From the NCBI RefSeq assembly GCF_000805385.1, contig NZ_JTJW01000007.1, positions 62,001-126,000 of the forward strand: 64,000 nucleotides of DNA. The letters run 5' to 3'. Below, one piece after another: positions 36,045-43,021 of this stretch (position 1 is the stretch's first letter; every line of letters begins with the position of its first letter). Both the position numbers and the translations under genes were made by a program. Under the pieces are notes generated by a model that was not told the DNA's origin, did not search any database, and saw only the letters and a list, made by a program, of their open reading frames with translations. Source of the stretch: Mycolicibacterium setense (lineage in GTDB: Bacteria > Actinomycetota > Actinomycetes > Mycobacteriales > Mycobacteriaceae).

Positions 36045-37766
36045 CTAGAACAGGAAATATCGCTGGGCCATGGGCAGCTCGGTTGCGGGCTGTTCCTGCC
36101 ACACCTGCCCGTCGATCCGAACCGTGAACGTGTCCGGCTCGACCTCGATATGGGGCAGCGCATCGTTGAGCGGCATGCGGGCCTTACCGATCTTTCGAAC
36201 GTTCTTGACCGCGGCGAGCTTTCGGCGGATGTCGAGCCGATCGGCCAGACCGTCCTCGATCGCCTGCGGCGAGACGAAATGCACCGACGTGGCGGCCGCC
36301 GCGGCCGGGGCCGCGCCGAACATCGGGCGAGGCAGCACAGGCTGCGGGGTGGGAATCGACGCATTGGCATCACCCATCGCCGCCCAGGCGATCATGCCGC
36401 CCTTGAGCACCGCATGCGGGCGCACCCCGAAGAACGCGGGTTCCCACAGCACCAGATCGGCGAGCTTACCGACCTCGACGGAGCCCACCTCGTCGTCGAG
36501 GCCGTGCGCAATGGCCGGGCAGATGGTGTATTTCGCGACATACCGACGGACGCGGTTGTTGTCGGCCGGCCCATCCCCGTCCAGGGCACCACGCCTGCGC
36601 TTCATCACGTGCGCGGTCTGCCAGGTTCGCAGCACCACCTCGCCGACCCGGCCCATCGCCTGCGAGTCACTGCCGATCATCGAGATGGCGCCGATGTCGT
36701 GCAACAGATCCTCGGCGGCGATCGTCGACGGCCGGATCCGGCTCTCGGCGAAGGCCAGATCCTCGGGCACGCTCGGATTGAGGTGATGACACACCATGAG
36801 CATGTCGAGGTGTTCGTCGAGGGTGTTGACCGTGTGCGGACGGGTCGGATTCGTCGAGCTGGGAAGCACATTCGGATGCGAGGCGACCGTGATGATGTCC
36901 GGTGCGTGGCCGCCGCCTGCACCCTCTGTGTGATAGGCGTGGATGCCGCGGCCCTTGATGGCGGCCAGGGTGTCCTCGACGAATCCGGCCTCGTTCAGGG
37001 TGTCGGTGTGGATGTTGACCTGCACCCCGGCGGCTTCGGCGACCGTGAGGCAGGCATCGATGGCCGCCGGCGTGGTACCCCAGTCCTCGTGCAGCTTGAA
37101 ACCCGCTGCGCCACCGCGCAACTGCTCCCACATCGCCTCGGAACTGACCGTATTTCCCTTGCCGAGTAGCGCGACGTTCAGCGGCCAGGAGTCCAGAGAT
37201 TCCAGCATCCTTGCCAGGTGCCAGGCACCCGGTGTGACCGTGGTGGCCTTGCTGCCCTCGGCCGGCCCCGTGCCCCCGGCCACGATCGTGGTGATGCCGC
37301 CGCCGATGGCCTCTTCCATGATCTGCGGACAGATCAGGTGCACGTGGCAGTCGATCGCTCCGGCGGTCAGGATGCGACCGTTGCCCGCGATGATCTCGGT
37401 CGACGGTCCGACGACCAGGCCGGGGTGCACCCCGGTCATGATGTCGGGATTGCCGGCCTTGCCGATGGCCACGATCCGGCCGTCGCGGATGCCGATGTCG
37501 GCCTTGATGATTCCCCAGTGATCGATGATCACCGCGCCGGTGATCACGGTATCGGGTGCGCCGTCGGCGCGGGTCGCCCTCGACTGCCCCATCGACTCAC
37601 GAAGCACCTTGCCGCCGCCGAACACCGCCTCGTCGCCGGCCAGGCCCGGGCCGCCACTGCGGTCCTCGGTGATCTCGATGAACAGATCGGTGTCGGCCAG
37701 CCTGATCCGGTCACCGGTGGTGGGGCCGAACAGCGCCGCATAGCGGGCGCGGGTCAATTCGGTCAT
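36045..37766 (-). CDS. ureC: Urease alpha subunit
   Basis: Catalytic subunit (573 residues) of nickel urease, which hydrolyses urea to ammonia and carbamate. Nickel ligands lie in GAIDCHVHLICPQ; the carbamylated lysine is about Lys224 in GGAAGFKLHEDWG; the mobile flap with the catalytic His is MVCHHLNPSVPEDLAFAESR. The C-terminal PMAQRYFLF is canonical. The start overlaps ureB by 4 nt (ATGA). Confidence 0.97.
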   Translation of the reverse strand: MTELTRARYAALFGPTTGDRIRLADTDLFIEITEDRSGGPGLAGDEAVFGGGKVLRESMGQSRATRADGAPDTVITGAVIIDHWGIIKADIGIRDGRIVAIGKAGNPDIMTGVHPGLVVGPSTEIIAGNGRILTAGAIDCHVHLICPQIMEEAIGGGITTIVAGGTGPAEGSKATTVTPGAWHLARMLESLDSWPLNVALLGKGNTVSSEAMWEQLRGGAAGFKLHEDWGTTPAAIDACLTVAEAAGVQVNIHTDTLNEAGFVEDTLAAIKGRGIHAYHTEGAGGGHAPDIITVASHPNVLPSSTNPTRPHTVNTLDEHLDMLMVCHHLNPSVPEDLAFAESRIRPSTIAAEDLLHDIGAISMIGSDSQAMGRVGEVVLRTWQTAHVMKRRRGALDGDGPADNNRVRRYVAKYTICPAIAHGLDDEVGSVEVGKLADLVLWEPAFFGVRPHAVLKGGMIAWAAMGDANASIPTPQPVLPRPMFGAAPAAAAATSVHFVSPQAIEDGLADRLDIRRKLAAVKNVRKIGKARMPLNDALPHIEVEPDTFTVRIDGQVWQEQPATELPMAQRYFLF

Positions 37767-38083
37767 GCGGGTCCCAATCGGCCGGGCGGATGCAGACTGA
37801 TGCCGTGGACCTCACGGGCGCCACCGAGCGGCACCAGTGAGACACGCTGGGCCACACCGGGTTCGAAGCGCACCGCGGTGCCGGCCGGAATGTCGAGCCG
37901 ATGACCGCGGGCGGCCGTCCGGTCGAAGTCCAGCGCGGCGTTGGCCTGCGGCAGGTGCACGTGGCTGCCGACCTGCACCGGTCGATCACCGGTGTTGACC
38001 ACATCGAGAATCAGGCGGGGCGCACCGGCATTGAGCGCGATGGCACCGTCGCCGAACACGACCTCACCCGGAATCATCGACAT
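37763..38083 (-). CDS. ureB: Urease beta subunit
   Basis: A 106-residue structural subunit with the typical start MIPGEVVFGDGAIALNAG and body VVNTGDRPVQVGSHVHLPQA and FDRTAARGHRLDIPAGTAVR. It sits between ureA (adjacent, no gap) and ureC (4-nt overlap). Confidence 0.96.
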   Translation of the reverse strand: MSMIPGEVVFGDGAIALNAGAPRLILDVVNTGDRPVQVGSHVHLPQANAALDFDRTAARGHRLDIPAGTAVRFEPGVAQRVSLVPLGGAREVHGISLHPPGRLGPA

Positions 38084-38386
38084 CTAGGCGATCGGGTTGT
38101 GGACGGTGACCAGTTTGGTGCCGTCGGGAAAAGTAGCCTCGACCTGTACATCGTGCAGCATCTCGGGCACTCCCTCCATGACCTGTGCGCGGGTCAGCAC
38201 ATCGCGTCCGCTCACCATCAACTCGGCAACCGTGCGGCCGTCGCGAGCGCCTTCGAGCAGGTGATCGGTGATCACCGCGACGGCCTCGGGATGGTTGAGC
38301 AGCAAGCCGCGAGCCTGTCTGCGCCGCGCCAGTTCGGCGGCATACGAGATGAGCAGACGGTCCTGCTCATGCGGGGTCAAACGCAT
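38084..38386 (-). CDS. ureA: Urease gamma subunit
   Basis: A 100-residue subunit starting MRLTPHEQDRLLISYAAELA with RARGLLLNHPEAVAVITDH-type core and the C-terminal VQVEATFPDGTKLVTVHNP. ATG 38386 is the family start; the longer frame to 38539 overlaps the thioesterase gene and is not conserved. First gene of the six-gene urease operon; the thioesterase gene lies 74 nt upstream on the same strand. Confidence 0.96.
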   Translation of the reverse strand: MRLTPHEQDRLLISYAAELARRRQARGLLLNHPEAVAVITDHLLEGARDGRTVAELMVSGRDVLTRAQVMEGVPEMLHDVQVEATFPDGTKLVTVHNPIA

Positions 38387-38460
38387 AGTGCGCGATATTG
38401 CCACGTCGAGCGGGGTTCGGCAGCGCTCGGTGCGCCTGCCCCACCCCGGCGGCCCGTCCG

Positions 38461-38862
38461 CTACTCGGGGACGTTCTGCAGCCGCACCTGGCCGCGCGCG
38501 ACGAGCTTGCCGTTGTCGTCGGTGATGGTGATCAGCCACAGCTGCTGGCGCCGGCCTCGGTGAATCGGCTCGGAAACTGCTGTGACAGTGCCGGATCCGA
38601 TGGCGCGCAGGAAATCGGTGTTGTTGTTGACGCCGACCACCGTGCCGCCGCCGTTCTCCGACAGCCAGATATGGCCGGAAACACTGGCCAGGCTTTCGAC
38701 GATCGAGCAGTACACGCCGCCGTGCACGATTCCCCAGGGCTGCAGCAGCTTGTCGTGGATCGTCAGCTGCGCGCGGCCGCCGTCGGGAGTGAGCTCGAGA
38801 TAGGTCAGGCCCAGTTCGGTGTCGAAACCCTTGCCCAGGCCCTCAGGGGAAACAGTGGTCAC
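38461..38862 (-). CDS. PaaI-type hotdog thioesterase
   Basis: A 133-residue hotdog-fold acyl-CoA thioesterase, counterpart of Rv1847. The active-site loop reads LLQPWGIVHGGVYCSIVESL, followed by VVGVNNNTDFLRAIGSGTV. It lies directly upstream of the urease genes on the same strand, so the two may share transcripts. The substrate is unknown. Confidence 0.9.
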   Translation of the reverse strand: MTTVSPEGLGKGFDTELGLTYLELTPDGGRAQLTIHDKLLQPWGIVHGGVYCSIVESLASVSGHIWLSENGGGTVVGVNNNTDFLRAIGSGTVTAVSEPIHRGRRQQLWLITITDDNGKLVARGQVRLQNVPE

Positions 38863-38889
38863 AATCCTCGTGTCTACACGTCGTACCGC

Positions 38890-38995
38890 AACAAAGATGC
38901 GGGCGGGTCCCGCGTGTAAAACGCGGGACCCGCCCTCGAGCGGACCGGGGGTCTCTGCAGCCCTCAGGACTCCGGCACGGTCCGTTAGCCTCGTA
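38890..38995 (-). ncRNA. mrsI: Probable iron-responsive small RNA, MrsI homologue
   Basis: The 156-nt gap upstream of the Rv1847 counterpart holds a self-contained transcription unit on the minus strand: a -35 (TTGTTA), an 18-nt spacer overlapped by an IdeR box, a -10 (TATTAT), about 60 nt of non-coding sequence and a perfect 14-bp hairpin followed by a T-rich run. M. tuberculosis MrsI (ncRv11846) is about 100 nt, IdeR-controlled, and maps between Rv1846c and Rv1847 in this relative orientation. No reading frame with a start fits. The ends are estimates from the promoter and hairpin. Confidence 0.75.
38901..38935 (-). terminator. Perfect 14-bp hairpin ending the MrsI-like RNA
   Basis: The arms 38901-38914 and 38922-38935 (GGGCGGGTCCCGCG and its exact complement) surround a 7-nt loop. 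On the minus strand GCATCTTTGTT follows, giving a modest U-rich tail. Confidence 0.8.
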
Positions 38996-39000
38996 TCTAC

Positions 39001-39030
39001 ATAATAGGCAAGGCTTCCCTAATTTAACAA
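39001..39030 (-). promoter_or_regulatory. IdeR-boxed promoter of the MrsI-like RNA
   Basis: Minus-strand TTGTTA (39030-39025) and TATTAT (39006-39001) are 18 nt apart. Between them, 39004-39022 reads ATAGGCAAGGCTTCCCTAA on the plus strand, 14 of 19 matches to the iron-box consensus TTAGGTTAGGCTAACCTAA. It overlaps the stop codon of the upstream FhuF-like gene. Iron-bound IdeR would block RNA polymerase here. Confidence 0.75.
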
Positions 39031-39789
39031 GACCTTCCCTGCGCGGCCGCACCCGCGGACCGGGAGACCGAACCCCACCAGGGCGTCGAGCACCGCCTGA
39101 CCCCGCCGCATGCTCACCACCTCGCTGGACCCGGCCAGCAGCGGCACCTGCGTAGCCGCGCCGACCACGGCCGCCCCCACCATGTGCCACATCGCCGCGA
39201 CCGACATCGCGCCATCGCTGATCTGCACCAACCGCGCGAACAACGGCTCCAGCGCGCGATGGCTGCGATGGGCGACCCAGGTGGTCAGCGCAGCCTCGCT
39301 GGGCAACGCGACGATCCCGTCGTGGGACGCACTGGCGAATCGGGCGGCACGGCCGGAGTAATGGGGATCCTCGGGCAGGCCGCGCAAAGTCGGATCGACG
39401 ACGCCGACCCAGTCGATCGCACCTTCCGAGTCGACGTGCACCCACAGGTTCTCCAGCCCCGTGTCCCACGCGCGCCCTTCCAGCACCAGCAGCGGCACCA
39501 CCCTCCCGATCACCACATGGATGAACGTGGCGGCCAACTGCTGGGCGACGGCGGCGGAATTCCCCGTCTCGGCCATCGCGGCGTCGAACATGCCTTGCAA
39601 TCGATCCGCGGACAACGCCTCGGCCAGCGGCCACCACCGCCGGCGCGACAGGTCGCCCACCACGGCCACGCCGTAGACCCGCGGACACTCGGGATACAGC
39701 TCGCGCAGGCGCCGGCTCGATTCGTGCAGCGGCAGCGTGCGCTCGATGGCCATGCCCGCGATCAGCGGGTCTTCGATCAAGACAGTCAT
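39019..39789 (-). CDS. Iron-regulated FhuF-like protein without the Fe-S cysteine motif
   Basis: A 256-residue protein resembling the ferric-siderophore reductase FhuF/IucC C-terminal-like family (AATFIHVVIGRVVPLLVLEG, RAWDTGLENLWVHVDSEGAI, GVVDPTLRGLPEDPH). True FhuF proteins end in CC-x10-CxxC holding a 2Fe-2S cluster; this one ends FGLPVRGCGRAGKVLLN with one Cys, so reductase activity is unlikely. ATG 39789 follows TCGGAGG and the upstream IdeR box. Family assignment is from general resemblance and is tentative; iron regulation is well supported. Confidence 0.6.
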   Translation of the reverse strand: MTVLIEDPLIAGMAIERTLPLHESSRRLRELYPECPRVYGVAVVGDLSRRRWWPLAEALSADRLQGMFDAAMAETGNSAAVAQQLAATFIHVVIGRVVPLLVLEGRAWDTGLENLWVHVDSEGAIDWVGVVDPTLRGLPEDPHYSGRAARFASASHDGIVALPSEAALTTWVAHRSHRALEPLFARLVQISDGAMSVAAMWHMVGAAVVGAATQVPLLAGSSEVVSMRRGQAVLDALVGFGLPVRGCGRAGKVLLN

Positions 39790-39815
39790 GCCACCTCCGA
39801 AGGCTCCAGTTTCAC

Positions 39816-39834
39816 TTAGGTTAGCCTTACTATA
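39816..39834 (-). promoter_or_regulatory. IdeR iron box upstream of the FhuF-like gene
   Basis: TTAGGTTAGCCTTACTATA (plus strand) matches 14 of 19 consensus bases, including all nine of the first half site. It lies 27 nt before the FhuF-like ATG, a repressing position. Confidence 0.8.
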
Positions 39835-39962
39835 GTCAGGTGCACGATGAGAGCCACCCCCTGTGACTCGATTCACAACCCACCCCTCATATGGCGCTGA
39901 CCTTGACCTAGACCGCTGCACAGGGCAGTTCGAGCGCCTTCGCCAAACGCATACGACGCGCG

Positions 39963-39979
39963 GTAGTAAACCCGTAGTA
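39963..39979 (+). promoter_or_regulatory. Candidate BlaI operator
   Basis: Two GTAGTA hexamers (39963-39968 and 39974-39979) are exactly 11 bp apart, one helical turn, 35 nt before blaI. BlaI proteins act as dimers on short TAC/GTA-rich dyads and often repress themselves. Confidence 0.5.
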
Positions 39980-40013
39980 CGCTGGCTTTACTGCTCAGGA
40001 GAGTGAACGGAAC

Positions 40014-40430
40014 ATGGCCAAATTGACGCGTCTCGGGGACCTTGAGCGCGAGGTGATGGATCACCTGTGGTCCGCACCCGAACCCCAAACAGTGCGCCAA
40101 GTCCATGAGGCGCTGGCCGCCCGCCGCGACTTGGCCTACACCACGATCATGACTGTGCTGCAACGGCTGGCGAAGAAGAACCTCGTCGTACAGCACCGGG
40201 ATGACCGCGCGCACCGCTATGCGCCCACCCACGGGCGTGACGAGCTGGTCGCGGGCCTGATGGTCGACGCCCTCGACCAGGCCGCGGACTCCGGCAGCCG
40301 CGAGGCCGCGCTGGTTCATTTCGTCGAGAGGGTCGGTGTCGACGAAGCCCGGGCATTGCGTCGGGCGCTGGCCGAACTGGAGAGCAAGCACCAGCTGCCC
40401 CCACCGGCTGGTAATTCGGGCACCGGCTGA
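40014..40430 (+). CDS. blaI: BlaI/MecI-family transcriptional repressor
   Basis: A 138-residue winged-helix repressor, counterpart of Rv1846c, which controls beta-lactamase and ATP synthase genes in M. tuberculosis. Wing-helix block LTRLGDLEREVMDHLWSAPE, recognition region LAYTTIMTVLQRLAKKNLVV and the protease-sensitive dimer helices (VDALDQAADSGSREAALVHF) are present. ATG 40014 is preceded by AGGAGAG. The sensor-protease gene follows after 14 nt. Confidence 0.92.
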   Translation: MAKLTRLGDLEREVMDHLWSAPEPQTVRQVHEALAARRDLAYTTIMTVLQRLAKKNLVVQHRDDRAHRYAPTHGRDELVAGLMVDALDQAADSGSREAALVHFVERVGVDEARALRRALAELESKHQLPPPAGNSGTG

Positions 40431-40444
40431 GAGAGACTTACAGC

Positions 40445-41416
40445 GTGTCCGCGCTGGCCTTCACCCTCGTCGCACTGGCCCTCGTCGGACCGGTGCCGGC
40501 AGTGCTGGCCCGCGCGGCTTGGCCGTTGCGCGCGCCGCGCGCGGCGATCGTGCTGTGGCAATCGATCGCACTGGCCGCGGTCCTGTCGGCCTTCTCCGCT
40601 GGTATCGCGATCGCCAGCCGCCTGTTCGTACCCGGGCCCGATGGCCGGCCGACGGCAACCATCACCAGCGAGATCAAGGCTCTGGGCTGGCCGTTGTGGC
40701 TGCTCTACGTCGTGGTGTTCACCTTGACCCTGTTCATCGGCGGCAGGCTCTGCGTCGCCGTGATCCAGGTGGCGGTCGCCACCCGGCGCCGCCGCGCACA
40801 TCACCGCATGATGGTCGACCTGCTCAGCAAGTCGCGCGACGCGGTGCCCGCCCATCTCTGTACGGCGCACCGCCCGCTCGCCGGCGACGGACTGCGCATC
40901 CTCGACGTCGCCCAGCCCCTCGCGTACTGCCTTCCCGGGGTCCGCAGTCGCGTCGTGGTCAGTGAAGGAACCCTGACGACGTTGTCCGACAACGAGGTCG
41001 CCGCGATCCTCACCCATGAACGGGCCCATCTGCGCGCCCGTCACGATCTGGTGCTCGAGATGTTCACCGCCGTCCATGCCGCATTCCCACGGTTCGTGCG
41101 CAGCGGCAACGCCCTGGACGCAGTCCGGCTGCTGATCGAGCTCCTGGCCGACGACGCCGCGGTACGCACCGCGGGGCCCACTCCCCTGGCCCGCGCCCTG
41201 GTGGCCTGCGCGAGCGGCCGCACCCCGTCAGGCGCACTGGCCGCCGGCGGACCGACCACCGTGATCCGGGTGCGACGCCTCGGCGGCAAGCCCAACAGCC
41301 TGGCCATGGCGGTCACCGCCTATCTGACCGCGGCCGCCGTTCTGGTGGTACCCACCGTCGCCGTCGCAGTCCCCTGGCTCACCGAGCTTCACCGCCTGTT
41401 CGCCGGGCTGGGATAA
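40445..41416 (+). CDS. BlaR1/MecR1-like M56 membrane metallopeptidase
   Basis: A 323-residue integral membrane zinc protease, counterpart of Rv1845c, expected to inactivate BlaI. The zinc motif HERAH (His191-Glu192...His195) in ILTHERAHLRARHD and the third ligand region LLIELLADDAAV are present. About four hydrophobic segments flank the protease (AAIVLWQSIALAAVLSAFSA, LYVVVFTLTLFIGG, AVTAYLTAAAVLVVPTVAVA). Unlike staphylococcal BlaR1 it has no C-terminal penicillin-binding sensor domain, so the inducing signal is unclear. GTG start. Confidence 0.88.
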   Translation: MSALAFTLVALALVGPVPAVLARAAWPLRAPRAAIVLWQSIALAAVLSAFSAGIAIASRLFVPGPDGRPTATITSEIKALGWPLWLLYVVVFTLTLFIGGRLCVAVIQVAVATRRRRAHHRMMVDLLSKSRDAVPAHLCTAHRPLAGDGLRILDVAQPLAYCLPGVRSRVVVSEGTLTTLSDNEVAAILTHERAHLRARHDLVLEMFTAVHAAFPRFVRSGNALDAVRLLIELLADDAAVRTAGPTPLARALVACASGRTPSGALAAGGPTTVIRVRRLGGKPNSLAMAVTAYLTAAAVLVVPTVAVAVPWLTELHRLFAGLG

Positions 41417-41467
41417 ACCCCTGTCCGACAGGCGTTCTGGTACAACAAAACAACGAAAGGCTGCTGC

Positions 41468-42922
41468 ATGAGCAAGACCAGCACTTCCGGTACGGCGCAG
41501 ATCGGGGTCACCGGCCTGGCCGTGATGGGCTCCAACCTCGCTCGTAACTTCGCCCACCACGGCTATACCGTTGCGCTGCACAACCGGTCGATCGCCAAAA
41601 CCGATGCGCTGCTGGCCGAGCACGGTTCCGAGGGCAAGTTCGTGCGTAGCGAGACGATCGCGGAATTCCTTGACGCCCTGGAGAAACCACGTCGGGTGAT
41701 CATCATGGTCAAGGCCGGCCACCCGACCGATGCCGTGATCAACGAGTTGGCCGACGCCATGGAGCCCGGCGACATCATCATCGACGGCGGCAATGCCCTC
41801 TATACCGACACCATCCGCCGCGAGAAGGCGATCCGCGAGCGCGGCCTGCACTTCGTCGGCGCGGGCATCTCCGGTGGCGAGGAAGGCGCGCTCAACGGCC
41901 CGTCGATCATGCCCGGCGGCCCCGCCGAGTCCTACAAGAGCCTCGGCCCGCTGCTGGAGGAGATCTCCGCCCACGTCGACGGCGTGCCCTGCTGCACCCA
42001 CATCGGCCCGGACGGTGCCGGCCACTTCGTGAAGATGGTGCACAACGGCATCGAATATTCCGACATGCAGCTCATCGGCGAGGCCTACCAGTTGCTGCGC
42101 GACGGGCTGGGCAAGTCCGCACCCGAGATCGCCGACGTCTTCGCCGAGTGGAACAAGGGTGAGCTGGACAGCTACCTGGTCGAGATCACCGCCGAGGTGC
42201 TGCGCCAAGTCGACGCCAAGACCGGCAAACCACTGGTCGACGTGATCGTCGACGAGGCCGAGCAGAAGGGCACCGGGCGCTGGACCGTGAAGTCCGCCCT
42301 GGACCTCGGGGTTCCCGTCACCGGCATCGCCGAGGCGGTGTTCGCCCGCGCGCTGTCCGGGTCGGTGGCCCAGCGCAAGGCCACCACGGGCCTGGCGTCC
42401 GGCGAGCTGGGCGCCAAGCCCACCGACGCCAAGCAGTTCATCGACGACGTCAGCAAGGCGCTGTACGCCTCCAAGATCATCGCGTACGCCCAGGGGTTCA
42501 ACCAGATCCAGGCCGGCAGCGCCGAATACGGCTGGGATATCACTCTCGGCGACATGGCGACGATCTGGCGCGGCGGCTGCATCATCCGGGCCAAGTTCCT
42601 CAATCGGATCAAAGAGGCCTACGACCAGGACCCACAGTTGGCCACCCTGATCGCCGCGCCGTACTTCCGCAGTGCGGTCGAGGCCGGGATCGACAGCTGG
42701 CGCCGGGTCGTCGTGACGGCCACCGAACTGGGCGTCCCGGTCCCGGGCTTCGCGTCGGCGCTGTCGTACTACGACGCGTTGCGCACCGACCGGCTGCCCG
42801 CCGCGCTGACACAGGGCCTGCGCGACTTCTTCGGCGCACACACCTACGGGCGCACCGACGCCGAGCCCGAGCAGAAGTTCCACACCCTCTGGAGCGGCGA
42901 CCACAGCGAAGTTCCCGCCTGA
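41468..42922 (+). CDS. gnd1: 6-phosphogluconate dehydrogenase, decarboxylating
   Basis: A 484-residue NADP-linked oxidative pentose phosphate enzyme converting 6-phosphogluconate to ribulose 5-phosphate, counterpart of Rv1844c. NADP motif IGVTGLAVMGSNLARNFAHH, substrate motifs FVGAGISGGEEGAL and GHFVKMVHNGIEYSDMQLIG, and the long C-terminal helical domain (IWRGGCIIRAKFLNRIKEAY) match the full-length type. A 58-nt inverted repeat separates it from guaB1. Confidence 0.95.
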   Translation: MSKTSTSGTAQIGVTGLAVMGSNLARNFAHHGYTVALHNRSIAKTDALLAEHGSEGKFVRSETIAEFLDALEKPRRVIIMVKAGHPTDAVINELADAMEPGDIIIDGGNALYTDTIRREKAIRERGLHFVGAGISGGEEGALNGPSIMPGGPAESYKSLGPLLEEISAHVDGVPCCTHIGPDGAGHFVKMVHNGIEYSDMQLIGEAYQLLRDGLGKSAPEIADVFAEWNKGELDSYLVEITAEVLRQVDAKTGKPLVDVIVDEAEQKGTGRWTVKSALDLGVPVTGIAEAVFARALSGSVAQRKATTGLASGELGAKPTDAKQFIDDVSKALYASKIIAYAQGFNQIQAGSAEYGWDITLGDMATIWRGGCIIRAKFLNRIKEAYDQDPQLATLIAAPYFRSAVEAGIDSWRRVVVTATELGVPVPGFASALSYYDALRTDRLPAALTQGLRDFFGAHTYGRTDAEPEQKFHTLWSGDHSEVPA

Positions 42923-42932
42923 TTCTCGACCG

Positions 42933-42990
42933 CGAGCAGACAGAAAACTGCCCATCTCGTCCCGAGATGAGGCAGTTTTCTGTCTGCTCG
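42933..42990. repeat. 58-nt near-perfect inverted repeat between gnd1 and guaB1
   Basis: A 27-nt left arm (42933-42959, starting CGAGCAGACAGAAAACTGCC) pairs with a 28-nt right arm (42963-42990) around a TCC loop with one unpaired A at 42970 and no mismatch. It would form an extremely stable hairpin. No T-run follows, so it is not a standard terminator; readthrough attenuation, RNA stabilisation or a dispersed palindromic element are possible. Confidence 0.95.
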
Positions 42991-43021
42991 GCAGAGGAAC
43001 CGCGCCACTAGACTCGGTGGC

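Noticed and set aside
38843..39018. Cys-rich frame following the FhuF-like gene, possible frameshifted Fe-S tail
   Set aside because: The frame (CLLCR...CCGTTC) is out of phase, does not fit CC-x10-CxxC, and overlaps the sRNA promoter and hairpin, which explain the region better.
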